Source: Bdellovibrionales bacterium (GTDB lineage: Bacteria > Bdellovibrionota_G > JALEGL01 > JAGRAY01). From it: 5,230 nucleotides of DNA. The notes below the pieces were generated by a model. That model was given only the letters and a program-made list of their open reading frames with translations. It was not told the origin of the DNA and did not search any database. Of this stretch, positions 1 through 5,230 are shown one piece after another. A program made the translations under genes and the position numbers. Location: positions 1 to 5,230 of the forward strand of contig JAGRAY010000128.1 in assembly GCA_020434375.1 (NCBI GenBank), read 5' to 3'. Position 1 is the first letter of the stretch, and each line of letters starts with the position of its first letter.

Positions 1-2
1 TA

Positions 3-647
3 CAATTAGTAAATAAGTTTAACGAACTAACAAAATACTCATCGGCAATTTTGAATAAAGACTCTAAAAAGGCCGTGTACTCAAGTCTTAACTATTTAAA
101 ACAAACTGCGAAGGAATTTGAAGAATTCGTCGCAACCTTACCCAAATCAACTAAAGAAGCTGAGACATACTACGGTAATTACCGTTTTCGTTTGGGGAAA
201 GCGCTCGCACCTTCAAAAAAGCAGAAACGCTCACAACACAAACAAAAAAACGGCCTAGACTCATCCCGTAATAAATTTAAAGCCATCTCAAAGGTTAATT
301 CAAAACTTTTTATCGTATTTATATTGTCTATATTGATCGCCATATTTATCAACATAGAAGAAATTGGTCATGCACTCTTTTTTTGGCGAGGTGATAATCT
401 TGGAACACAACTTGGTGTGTATGAAGTTGCCATCGAAAACAATCGATGGGTCGGAACAACAAGACACACAACCTGGAAAGGCCTAAGACCTGATCACCGA
501 GAAAAGTTAGGCGCTGAATTATTTGAACAAGTGAAAGAAAAGGGATTTTCTGGCTTAGTTATTTTAGACTCTGACGGTAAGATTTTGGCCGAATCGATTT
601 ATCTTGATAATGATCTAGTCTTTCGCATCGTTGATACAAAAGACTAA
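3..647 (+). CDS. Single-span membrane protein of unknown function, 5' end missing
   Basis: I do not recognise this family. The frame is open without a stop from base 3 to the TAA at 645-647. A TTG at 51 could serve as start and would give 198 residues, but no Shine-Dalgarno precedes it, and the 16 codons before it read as continuous helical protein (QLVNKFNELTKYSSAI). I therefore treat the gene as entering from outside the window. Counting from that TTG, residues 1-50 are probably helical and cytoplasmic, and 54-66 are a very basic linker rich in Lys, Gln and His. Residues 84-101 are one hydrophobic span (KLFIVFILSILIAIFI), and 115-198 form a mixed alpha/beta tail. The basic stretch before the span suggests N-in, C-out topology, with the tail in the periplasm. 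The tail ends in a GLVILDSDGKILAES segment that resembles a sensor-type beta hairpin, but that likeness is weak. The stop overlaps that of the convergent murQ gene by four bases. Confidence 0.75.
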   Translation, partial: QLVNKFNELTKYSSAILNKDSKKAVYSSLNYLKQTAKEFEEFVATLPKSTKEAETYYGNYRFRLGKALAPSKKQKRSQHKQKNGLDSSRNKFKAISKVNSKLFIVFILSILIAIFINIEEIGHALFFWRGDNLGTQLGVYEVAIENNRWVGTTRHTTWKGLRPDHREKLGAELFEQVKEKGFSGLVILDSDGKILAESIYLDNDLVFRIVDTKD

Positions 648-2242
648 TTTCTTTTCGACTCAATCGTTTTAGGAATATAAAAAAAATCATTTACAGTGTG
701 TCCCTGCGCTGCTCGAGTGACGGAGCTTTTTGTCGGCCGATAAGCAATAGGCAACCCCACAGATGCTAGAACTTCTTCATCATTTGTAGAATCTCCTACA
801 AAACACACCTCCTTCAAGTCGAGTTTGTTCTCTGAACAAACTTGCTTGACGACCTCGACTTTGTGATTGAAAGGCACCTTAACTTGATATGAACCGTCAA
901 AAACACCATCTTTTATTCCTATCACATTTGAAACTTGAAAATCGAACCCATACGTTGCTAATATTTTTTGTGCAACATATGACAAACCACTCGACACGAT
1001 ACCAAGCTTATAGTGAGGTTTAAGAATTTCAACGCATTCTTGAAAGCCTCGGCTCGTTGGTGGCAACCCCGACAAAGGAAACAATACGGCCTCTGCCTTT
1101 GCAGTAGACTTGCCTTTCAAGTAATCAGCGCAACGTTTCCAAATAGACTCGTAGCTTTTTTCCCCCGAAAGATACTCTGCCACCCACTTTTCCATTTCTT
1201 CGAAAATACCGTAAGCCTGTCCGAGTGCGGCCCATGTGGAATATCCTTTTCTTAAGCCATACCGAAGGATAGTACCGTCCATATCAAACAAAACGGCCTT
1301 AATACTTTGGTTTTTTTTGTGCGGTCGGTTCAAAATATTTCTCAGTTTATAATGATTCTCTTTGAGTACGGCCAGAGCCTTCTCTTGATTGAGATTCAAA
1401 AAATCCATGGCGATAGCTGTTTTCACATTATGGCCGGCCTGTTTCAAAAGGATCTTTGAGTTTTCATAGTCACGCCCCGTAATATTTTCGACAATTCGAA
1501 TAGCTCTGTCGAGCAATTTGACATTAGAAATAGCCAGATCCGCCATGAGGTTGCCGTATGTTTTTCCTAACTTTGTCATGACTCCAGTGGAAATAATATT
1601 TAAAACAAGCTTCGTTGCCGTTCCTGCTTTCAGACGCGTGGAGCCCGTGATAATTTCGGGTCCGGTTAAAAATGTTAATATAAGATCCACATGGGTGTAC
1701 GTTTGAAGTACATTTGTAGCCGTTAAGAGAACCGTTTTGGCTCCTTTTTCTTTTGATTTTTTTAATGCTCCATGAACATAGGGCGTGGTAGAACTTGAAG
1801 ACAAACCGATAATAACATCATTGGAATTTATCGAAATCGAATCAATATCTTGTTCACCATCGTTCATATTATCTTCTACATTCTCAATCGGATTTGTCAC
1901 GGCTCGCTCTCCTCCAGCGATAATAGCTACGATAGGTGACGGATTTGTTCCAAACGTAGGTGGACACTCCGCTGCATCTAGAACACCCAGTCGACCGCTT
2001 GTTCCTGCTCCTACATAAATTAGTCTGCCACCAGACTCTATAGAAGCCACGGACCAATCGATGACTTTAGCGATTTTTTCTCTCTCGCTGCGCACAGCAC
2101 CGAGAACATAAGCATCTTCGCGATTGAATAAATCAACAATCTCAAGACTGCTTAGCGTGTCTATGTTTTCGGAGTTAGGATTGTACTGCTCAGTAAGTAA
2201 CAGTGTCTTCTCTTTAAGAGATTCAGGTTCCAAGCTTTTCAT
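644..2242 (-). CDS. murQ: MurNAc-6-phosphate etherase fused to a HAD-superfamily phosphatase
   Basis: This is a 532-residue two-domain protein, predicted cytoplasmic. Residues 1-304 are a full-length MurQ (the E. coli enzyme has about 298). MurQ cleaves the D-lactyl ether of MurNAc-6-phosphate to GlcNAc-6-phosphate and D-lactate in peptidoglycan recycling. Visible marks are the SIS-domain phosphate-binding segment GAGTSGRLGVLDAAECPPTFG (residues 78-98), with Glu92 aligning to catalytic Glu83 of E. coli. Glu123 in the IENVED segment aligns to Glu114, and conserved STRLKAGTATKLVLN and YGNLMADL segments follow. Residues 315-525 are a HAD domain: DMDGT (nucleophile Asp320, acid Asp322), VSSG (Ser417/418), a likely Lys461, and GDSTND (Asp484, Asp488). 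The cap and spacing resemble the subfamily IB phosphoserine-phosphatase-like group. All key residues are present in both halves. The linker (305-314) is encoded over an A8 run. The ATG overlaps the mgtE stop as ATGA. The substrate of the HAD half is unknown. Confidence 0.93.
   Translation of the reverse strand: MKSLEPESLKEKTLLLTEQYNPNSENIDTLSSLEIVDLFNREDAYVLGAVRSEREKIAKVIDWSVASIESGGRLIYVGAGTSGRLGVLDAAECPPTFGTNPSPIVAIIAGGERAVTNPIENVEDNMNDGEQDIDSISINSNDVIIGLSSSSTTPYVHGALKKSKEKGAKTVLLTATNVLQTYTHVDLILTFLTGPEIITGSTRLKAGTATKLVLNIISTGVMTKLGKTYGNLMADLAISNVKLLDRAIRIVENITGRDYENSKILLKQAGHNVKTAIAMDFLNLNQEKALAVLKENHYKLRNILNRPHKKNQSIKAVLFDMDGTILRYGLRKGYSTWAALGQAYGIFEEMEKWVAEYLSGEKSYESIWKRCADYLKGKSTAKAEAVLFPLSGLPPTSRGFQECVEILKPHYKLGIVSSGLSYVAQKILATYGFDFQVSNVIGIKDGVFDGSYQVKVPFNHKVEVVKQVCSENKLDLKEVCFVGDSTNDEEVLASVGLPIAYRPTKSSVTRAAQGHTVNDFFYIPKTIESKRN
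1311..1318 (-). other. A8 homopolymer / possible slippery site at the MurQ-HAD junction
   Basis: The coding strand reads CAC AAA AAA AAC CAA AGT (His308 to Ser313), so it contains an A AAA AAC heptamer in the X XXY YYZ register used by -1 ribosomal frameshifting. Runs of eight A also promote RNA-polymerase slippage. A -1 shift, or one extra A, continues as Pro-Lys-Tyr and then TAA at 1299-1301 (minus strand), giving a 314-residue free MurQ. One A fewer gives 19 foreign residues and a TAA, about 329 residues in all. The sequence and both alternative stops are seen directly. Whether slippage occurs is inference. Confidence 0.4.
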
Positions 2243-3582
2243 AAAAGCCTCATAGCTACATTGAAGTAGATTACAATGCCAATGCCATCAAGTAAGGAGG
2301 CCACAAAAGGTGACGACATGATAGCAGGATCAAAGCCCATTTTTTTGAATATAATCGGAAGAAGTGAACCAACAAGAGAACCCGTTAAAACAACTCCAAC
2401 TAGAGCTACACCAATTGAAAGACTAATATTATAACCTGAGTCCCACATCATCGCTCGCACAAAACCAATGACACCCAAAAAAACTCCCAAGACAATACCC
2501 ATGCCAGCTTCTCTTCTAAGCACCCGAATAAAGTCACGCATTTTAACGTCACCTACTGCGAGCGCTCGCGTAATAAGAGTTACAGATTGTGACCCTGCAT
2601 TTCCGCCAGACGAAACAATTAAAGGAACAAAATAGATGAGAGTAAACGCGTTCTCAAGCGTTTCATGATAATGCCGAAGTGCCGTTCCTGTAAAAAATTC
2701 TCCGACAAAAAGTAACATTAGCCAAAGACCTCTCTTTTGGGCCAGCTTCCAAAAGCTAGCTTGAAAATAGGGTTCATCCAACGGCACAACAGCACCAAGC
2801 TGCTGAACATCTTCAGTTTGTTCTTCAACAGCAACATCAAAAGCGTCATCGTGAGTAACAATACCCACAAGTCTTTGGTCCCTATCTACAACGGGAATCG
2901 CAATAAAATCATACTTTCCGAATTTTTGGACAACTTCTTCCTGATCCATATCTACAGGGACTGAAATTGGATCTTTGGACATAATATTTTCAATTTTTTC
3001 GGTAGGCCTTGCCAAAACGAGTTCTCTTAGCGAAAGTGCCCCGATAAGGCGTCTCTCAGAATCAGTAATATAAATGTAGTAAATGGTCTCAGTATCAGGT
3101 GCACCTTTGCGAAGAAGGTCCAACGCTTCGGAAACATCAATGTGAGCCGGAAGATGAGCATACTCCGTGGTCATTAAGGCACCAGCGGTATTTTCACCAT
3201 ATCGAATCAGTTTCTTTACTTCGTCTCGTTCAGCTTGAGCCATAAGTGGAAGAAGCGACTCTATGGTTTGATCAGGTAACTTTTGAAGCAAATCTACACG
3301 ATCATCTGGAGACAACTCTTCCAATATATTGACAGTCTCGATTCGACCTAAATGCTTGAGCACATCGGCCTGCATTTGAAGGTCAAGCTGTTCAAACACA
3401 TCAATTCCTTTAGGAAACCGGAGTAAACGTATAACAGCCGCTACGCGTTCACTTGACAGGTTATGAACCAGCTCAGCAACATCACTGGGATGAAGATCTT
3501 CAAATACGGCTCGAAGACTTTGAAGATCACCTCGTTCAATTGCATCTGTGACCTCAGGTAAAAACAACTGTGAAATATGCAT
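2239..3582 (-). CDS. mgtE: Magnesium transporter MgtE
   Basis: MgtE is a homodimeric inner-membrane Mg2+ channel gated by cytoplasmic Mg2+. The 447 residues match the family's usual length of about 450. Residues 1-130 are the helical N domain, with repeated hydrophobic helices and an acidic SPDDRVDLLQKLP turn (91-103). Two CBS domains follow, at about 135-197 and 199-255. An acidic plug-helix region, THDDAFDVAVEEQTEDVQ (243-260), is where the family binds regulatory Mg2+. Five membrane spans lie at about 285-303, 311-338, 360-379, 387-412 and 424-446. The family signature PLIVSSGGNAGSQS (320-333) is present, as is GFDPAIMSSPF with Asp432 in the last span, aligning with the pore Asp432 of Thermus MgtE. 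The ATG is the only start codon in a frame that stays open well upstream, but its Shine-Dalgarno is poor. It is the first gene of a probable operon with murQ-HAD. The 56-base divergent spacer is too short for an M-box riboswitch. Confidence 0.96.
   Translation of the reverse strand: MHISQLFLPEVTDAIERGDLQSLRAVFEDLHPSDVAELVHNLSSERVAAVIRLLRFPKGIDVFEQLDLQMQADVLKHLGRIETVNILEELSPDDRVDLLQKLPDQTIESLLPLMAQAERDEVKKLIRYGENTAGALMTTEYAHLPAHIDVSEALDLLRKGAPDTETIYYIYITDSERRLIGALSLRELVLARPTEKIENIMSKDPISVPVDMDQEEVVQKFGKYDFIAIPVVDRDQRLVGIVTHDDAFDVAVEEQTEDVQQLGAVVPLDEPYFQASFWKLAQKRGLWLMLLFVGEFFTGTALRHYHETLENAFTLIYFVPLIVSSGGNAGSQSVTLITRALAVGDVKMRDFIRVLRREAGMGIVLGVFLGVIGFVRAMMWDSGYNISLSIGVALVGVVLTGSLVGSLLPIIFKKMGFDPAIMSSPFVASLLDGIGIVIYFNVAMRLL
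2248..2251 (-). promoter_or_regulatory. Ribosome binding site of murQ inside the mgtE 3' end
   Basis: The coding strand reads GAGG, then CTTTT, then the ATG of murQ, a good five-base spacing. The GAGG lies in the last sense codons of mgtE (ATG AGG CTT TTA TGA). The ATG at 2240-2242 shares bases with the TGA at 2239-2241. This supports the ATG as the real start and suggests that ribosomes finishing mgtE re-initiate on murQ. Confidence 0.7.
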
Positions 3583-3591
3583 AAAATCATT

Positions 3592-3625
3592 TAAAGGTAA
3601 TTCTGCACCTGAAAGAAGTAAAGGT
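3592..3625. repeat. Two direct TAAAGGT repeats in the mgtE/SRPBCC divergent spacer
   Basis: TAAAGGT occurs at 3592-3598 and 3619-3625, 27 bases apart start to start, in a spacer only 56 bases long that must serve both divergent genes. The second copy carries an AAAGG that could act as the Shine-Dalgarno of the SRPBCC gene, although its distance to the ATG (about 14 bases) is long. A shared operator is possible, but chance is not excluded in AT-rich DNA. I found no convincing sigma70 -35/-10 pair here in either direction, so the promoters may extend into the flanking genes. Confidence 0.25.
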
Positions 3626-3638
3626 TTGTGATTAAAAT

Positions 3639-4193
3639 ATGTTAAAAATTGCCCTGTTTACTATTTTGTTAATGCCTGTGTTTTCTGCGAAGTCTGAAAC
3701 GTTTTCCATTGAAAGTACGGTCAAAGATGCCGAAGATGGAAATTATAAAATAGTCCATACAGATGCATACTTAAATCACTCAACGCGGTGTGTTTGGAAT
3801 GTCATCCAGACGCCAGAATCTTTTCCCGATTTCATGCCGAGAGTGAAGAAAGCCCATCATTTAGGGACTCAAGAAAAAGACGAAAAATTTTACGTTGTAT
3901 TGGATCCACCATTTCCGCTGAAAGACATTATTAGCGTTTTATCAGTCCATTTTGATGCTTCGACTCAAAGTATTCGTTGGATCATGTTAGACGGGAATAT
4001 TACCAAAAACAGCGGTCACCTGACACTCACAGGTGTCGAAACTGGATCCCATCTTTCTATGGATGTAACGCTCGACTTTGGTGGTTTTTGGCCCAAAGCC
4101 ATCATTGCTTGGGGTGTTAAGTCTTATCTACCAAAGATCATAAGAAGCCTGAACGAGAAAATTGAAACGACGCCGTGTGCGAAGACCACCTAA
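3639..4193 (+). CDS. Secreted SRPBCC/START-like domain protein
   Basis: This is a 184-residue protein with a classical signal peptide: Lys3, a hydrophobic core at 4-16, and probable cleavage after Ala-Lys-Ser19. That places it in the periplasm or envelope. The mature part, about 40-178, reads as a START/SRPBCC fold of the polyketide cyclase/Coq10-like kind. An N-terminal strand is followed by the helix pair TRCVWNVIQTPESFPDFMP (49-67), alternating strands (FYVVLDPPFPLKD, SIRWIMLDG, GHLTLTGVETGSHLSMDVTLDF), and a long C-terminal helix (about 158-176) that usually closes the hydrophobic pocket. Such domains bind lipids or other hydrophobic ligands. There is no catalytic signature, so no function is assigned. 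The ATG at 3639 is chosen because the signal peptide begins there; the Shine-Dalgarno is poor. The stop overlaps that of the convergent redoxin gene by four bases. Confidence 0.85.
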   Translation: MLKIALFTILLMPVFSAKSETFSIESTVKDAEDGNYKIVHTDAYLNHSTRCVWNVIQTPESFPDFMPRVKKAHHLGTQEKDEKFYVVLDPPFPLKDIISVLSVHFDASTQSIRWIMLDGNITKNSGHLTLTGVETGSHLSMDVTLDFGGFWPKAIIAWGVKSYLPKIIRSLNEKIETTPCAKTT

Positions 4194-4786
4194 TACTTAA
4201 CACTACACCCGTAGGGCGTCGACGACTTTGTGGTAACTGAGCCGCCCGCCAACAACTCGTTTAAGGCTGTCTTTACAAAGTTTTTTGCCGAAGGAATATC
4301 TCTTGGGTTAGTTGAGGGTTTATTGTCAATGCCCCCGGCATAAACTAAAATCCCTTTATTAAGAATAAACATATGAGGCGTCACTTTAGCACCATAGAGT
4401 TTTCCAAGTTCACCATTTTCATCCAGCAAAACTGAAGTTGCCTTGGATCCTTTAGACTTACTAAGCCCATTCCATTCTTTTACTGTATAGTTCCCTTGCT
4501 TTCCTTTCGCCGATGAACCGATTGAAAACCACTTGACACCTTTTTTTGTAAACTCTTCCTGTAAGCTCTGCATATTACGATATTTAGAATTGTAGTGTTT
4601 TTTTACAAAAGGACAGTCGTGGTTGATCCATTCTAAGACCACAATATCTTCTTTAAATGAATCTAGTGAATACGTTTTACCATCGGTACCTTTTAGTGAA
4701 AACATAGGAGCGGGTTTATCAATGACAACGTCGGCATTGGCACACAGGGGAAACAATATTACTAAAACCCAAAATGCATTTTTCAT
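4190..4786 (-). CDS. Secreted peroxiredoxin-like thioredoxin-fold protein
   Basis: This 198-residue redoxin has a signal peptide (1-18, cleavage after CANA) and is predicted periplasmic. Its layout fits the AhpC/TSA-redoxin group known as PRX-like 1. It has an N-terminal PAPMFSLKGTDGKTYSL hairpin (25-41), then strand VVLEWINHDCPFVKKHY (49-65) with a single active-site Cys58 in place of CxxC. A cis-proline loop VTPHMFIL follows, with Pro137. The C-terminal tail, PYGCSVKY, carries Cys194, which is typical of the family and may act as a resolving or second redox Cys. The likely role is reduction of a peroxide or of protein thiols; the substrate is not known. The start is firmly set by a GGAGG six bases upstream. 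The gene lies downstream of a DsbD-like gene on the same strand, a plausible electron source. Cys15 is not in a lipobox (FPLC), so a lipoprotein is unlikely. Confidence 0.9.
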   Translation of the reverse strand: MKNAFWVLVILFPLCANADVVIDKPAPMFSLKGTDGKTYSLDSFKEDIVVLEWINHDCPFVKKHYNSKYRNMQSLQEEFTKKGVKWFSIGSSAKGKQGNYTVKEWNGLSKSKGSKATSVLLDENGELGKLYGAKVTPHMFILNKGILVYAGGIDNKPSTNPRDIPSAKNFVKTALNELLAGGSVTTKSSTPYGCSVKY

Positions 4787-4790
4787 TTAT

Positions 4791-4796
4791 ACCTCC
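4791..4796 (-). promoter_or_regulatory. Strong Shine-Dalgarno of the redoxin gene
   Basis: The minus strand reads GGAGGT, then ATAA, then ATG. This is the best ribosome binding site in the window, and it fixes the redoxin start at 4786. It suggests higher translation than for mgtE or the SRPBCC gene, whose sites are weak. Confidence 0.85.
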
Positions 4797-4806
4797 GTAT
4801 TTAATA

Positions 4807-4822
4807 TTCGATTCGCATCGAA
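4807..4822. repeat. Short perfect inverted repeat at the predicted redoxin transcription start
   Basis: TTCGAT and ATCGAA are perfect 6-base arms around TCGC. The repeat abuts the candidate -10 box and covers the predicted transcription start, a usual place for a repressor operator. It could also form a small hairpin in the leader. No regulator gene is in the window. Confidence 0.35.
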
Positions 4823-4850
4823 CTATACCGGGACTGTCGAGAAATGCCCA
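4822..4850 (-). promoter_or_regulatory. Candidate sigma70 promoter of the redoxin gene
   Basis: On the minus strand, TGGGCA (4850-4845, 4/6 match to TTGACA) is followed by a 17-base spacer and TATAGT (4827-4822, 5/6 match to TATAAT). Transcription would start near 4815, leaving a leader of about 30 bases that contains the Shine-Dalgarno. Position and spacing are good, but this is a match by eye only. Confidence 0.4.
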
Positions 4851-4916
4851 GATTCTAGCGCGAGCACGATCTATAGTATTTTAAGTTTTAGTTGATACTG
4901 CTTAAATTTTGGAAGA

Positions 4917-4955
4917 TTGACGTATGGCGACTTGGAGCGTACGTCAAATACGTAA
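4917..4955. repeat. Inverted TTGACGTA/TACGTCAA plus a third TACGT box
   Basis: TTGACGTA (4917-4924) and TACGTCAA (4940-4947) are perfect 8-base inverted arms around 15 bases. A further TACGTAA at 4949-4955 repeats the right arm in direct orientation, nine bases on. The arms do not end in a T-run on either strand, so this does not look like a classical terminator. A protein-binding cluster upstream of the redoxin gene fits better, though it sits about 70 bases upstream of the candidate promoter's -35 box. Confidence 0.4.
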
Positions 4956-4986
4956 GAGTGCGAGCTGACGAATAACCTCGACACTC
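4946..4986 (-). terminator. Probable terminator of the DsbD-like gene
   Basis: GAGTGCGAG (4956-4964) pairs with CTCG-A-CACTC (4977-4986) in a nine-base, GC-rich stem with one bulged A and a 12-base loop. It lies only seven bases after the TAG of the DsbD-like gene. Read on the minus strand, the stem is followed by TTACGTATTT, a broken T-rich tract. This suits a moderate Rho-independent terminator, and would separate the DsbD-like gene from the redoxin gene. Confidence 0.5.
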
Positions 4987-4993
4987 CTATACC

Positions 4994-5230
4994 CTACTTG
5001 GATCTTGCTTCAATGTTTGAAATCACGTCGAAGGGCGTTAAAATTGTTGGCAATACTTTTGCTTCTTTTCCCATTGGCCCTAATATAACGTTGGTGGGAA
5101 CACTAGATCGACCATAGCTTTCCAGTGCTCTTGTAATAGCGCCATTTTGATTCGTCCAGTCGGCTCGGAATAACTGTACATCAAATTTTTTAAACGCATT
5201 CATCACGGAGTCCTTCTCAAGTGCAATAGC
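4994..5230 (-). CDS. dsbD: C-terminal end of a DsbD-like thiol:disulfide interchange protein (partial)
   Basis: Seventy-eight residues before the TAG are visible, and the frame runs off the right edge. The GTG at 5204-5206 is an internal Val, because the preceding codons (AIALEKDS) continue the domain. The segment matches the end of the periplasmic thioredoxin-like gamma domain of DsbD/ScsB-type proteins. An ALEKDSVMNAFKKFDVQLFR stretch leads into ADWTNQNGAITRAL, then YGRSSVPTNVIL with the cis-Pro loop, and KVLPTILTPFDVI at the end. In this family the domain takes electrons passed across the membrane from cytoplasmic thioredoxin and gives them to periplasmic partners. The CxxC pair and the membrane part would lie outside the window and cannot be checked. 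A probable terminator follows directly. Confidence 0.78.
   Translation of the reverse strand, partial: AIALEKDSVMNAFKKFDVQLFRADWTNQNGAITRALESYGRSSVPTNVILGPMGKEAKVLPTILTPFDVISNIEARSK

Noticed and set aside
51..53. TTG as the start codon of the left-edge gene
   Set aside because: No Shine-Dalgarno precedes it, and the frame is open back to base 3 with protein-like codons, so the gene more likely begins outside the window.
1311..1318. T8 on the plus strand as a Rho-independent terminator
   Set aside because: No GC-rich hairpin precedes it, and it lies inside a coding region of the other strand.
1013..2018. Plus-strand open frames opposite murQ (1013-1255, 1518-1706, 1785-2018)
   Set aside because: They lie antisense to a well-conserved enzyme, have no recognisable domains, and read as shadows of its codons.
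2737..2964. Plus-strand open frame opposite mgtE
   Set aside because: It is antisense to conserved CBS and plug-helix coding sequence and shows no protein features of its own.
3583..3638. M-box magnesium riboswitch ahead of mgtE
   Set aside because: The M-box needs well over 100 bases and only 56 separate mgtE from the divergent gene; no such fold is visible.
4623..4895. Plus-strand open frame across the redoxin start and leader
   Set aside because: It runs antisense through a signal peptide, a strong Shine-Dalgarno and a promoter candidate, and has no recognisable domain.
4917..4947. TTGACG at 4917 as a plus-strand -35 box
   Set aside because: The hexamer 17 bases on is TACGTC, only 2/6 to TATAAT, and no plus-strand gene follows.
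5201..5206. GTG/ATG as the start of a small 70-residue redox protein at the right edge
   Set aside because: The frame continues to the window edge, and the residues before it (AIALEKDS) fit the DsbD gamma domain, so these are internal codons.

Overview
The window looks like ordinary chromosome from a Gram-negative bacterium of low to moderate GC, roughly 40-43% by eye. Two predicted periplasmic proteins with signal peptides, a DsbD-type thiol-disulfide exchanger and a MurNAc-6-phosphate etherase (peptidoglycan recycling) all point to a cell with a periplasm. A proteobacterial or Bdellovibrionota-like source is plausible, but nothing here fixes the taxon. I see no RNA genes, CRISPR array, insertion sequence or integrase.

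Layout. At the left edge is the 3' part of an unrecognised single-span membrane protein on the + strand (3-647); its frame is open to the window edge. Tail-to-tail with it is a two-gene minus-strand unit, read from right to left: mgtE (3582-2239), a complete Mg2+ channel/transporter, then a 532-residue fusion of MurQ with a HAD-superfamily phosphatase (2242-644). Start and stop of these two overlap as ATGA. Divergent from mgtE, across only 56 bases, is a secreted SRPBCC/START-like lipid-binding-fold protein (3639-4193, +). It converges on a secreted peroxiredoxin-like thioredoxin-fold protein (4786-4190, -). A 207-base intergenic region follows, holding a probable terminator, several inverted repeats and a promoter candidate. 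At the right edge is the C-terminal end of a DsbD-like thiol:disulfide interchange protein (5230-4994, -).

How the genes may work together. mgtE and murQ-HAD are probably co-transcribed and translationally coupled, but the functional link is not obvious; both HAD phosphatases and many sugar-phosphate enzymes use Mg2+. The DsbD-like protein would bring electrons into the periplasm, and the secreted redoxin next to it, with one active-site Cys and a conserved C-terminal Cys, is a reasonable recipient. Separate promoter and terminator signals suggest the two are transcribed independently.

The most interesting point is the MurQ-HAD fusion. A run of eight A in the coding strand lies exactly at the junction between the two domains, in the register of an A AAA AAC slippery heptamer. 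The -1 frame stops four codons later. Slippage would therefore release a free MurQ of about 314 residues, close to normal MurQ length, while normal reading gives the two-domain enzyme. The alternatives are a sequencing indel or a recent gene fusion through the homopolymer. The peptidoglycan-sugar phosphatase role for the HAD half is a hypothesis only.
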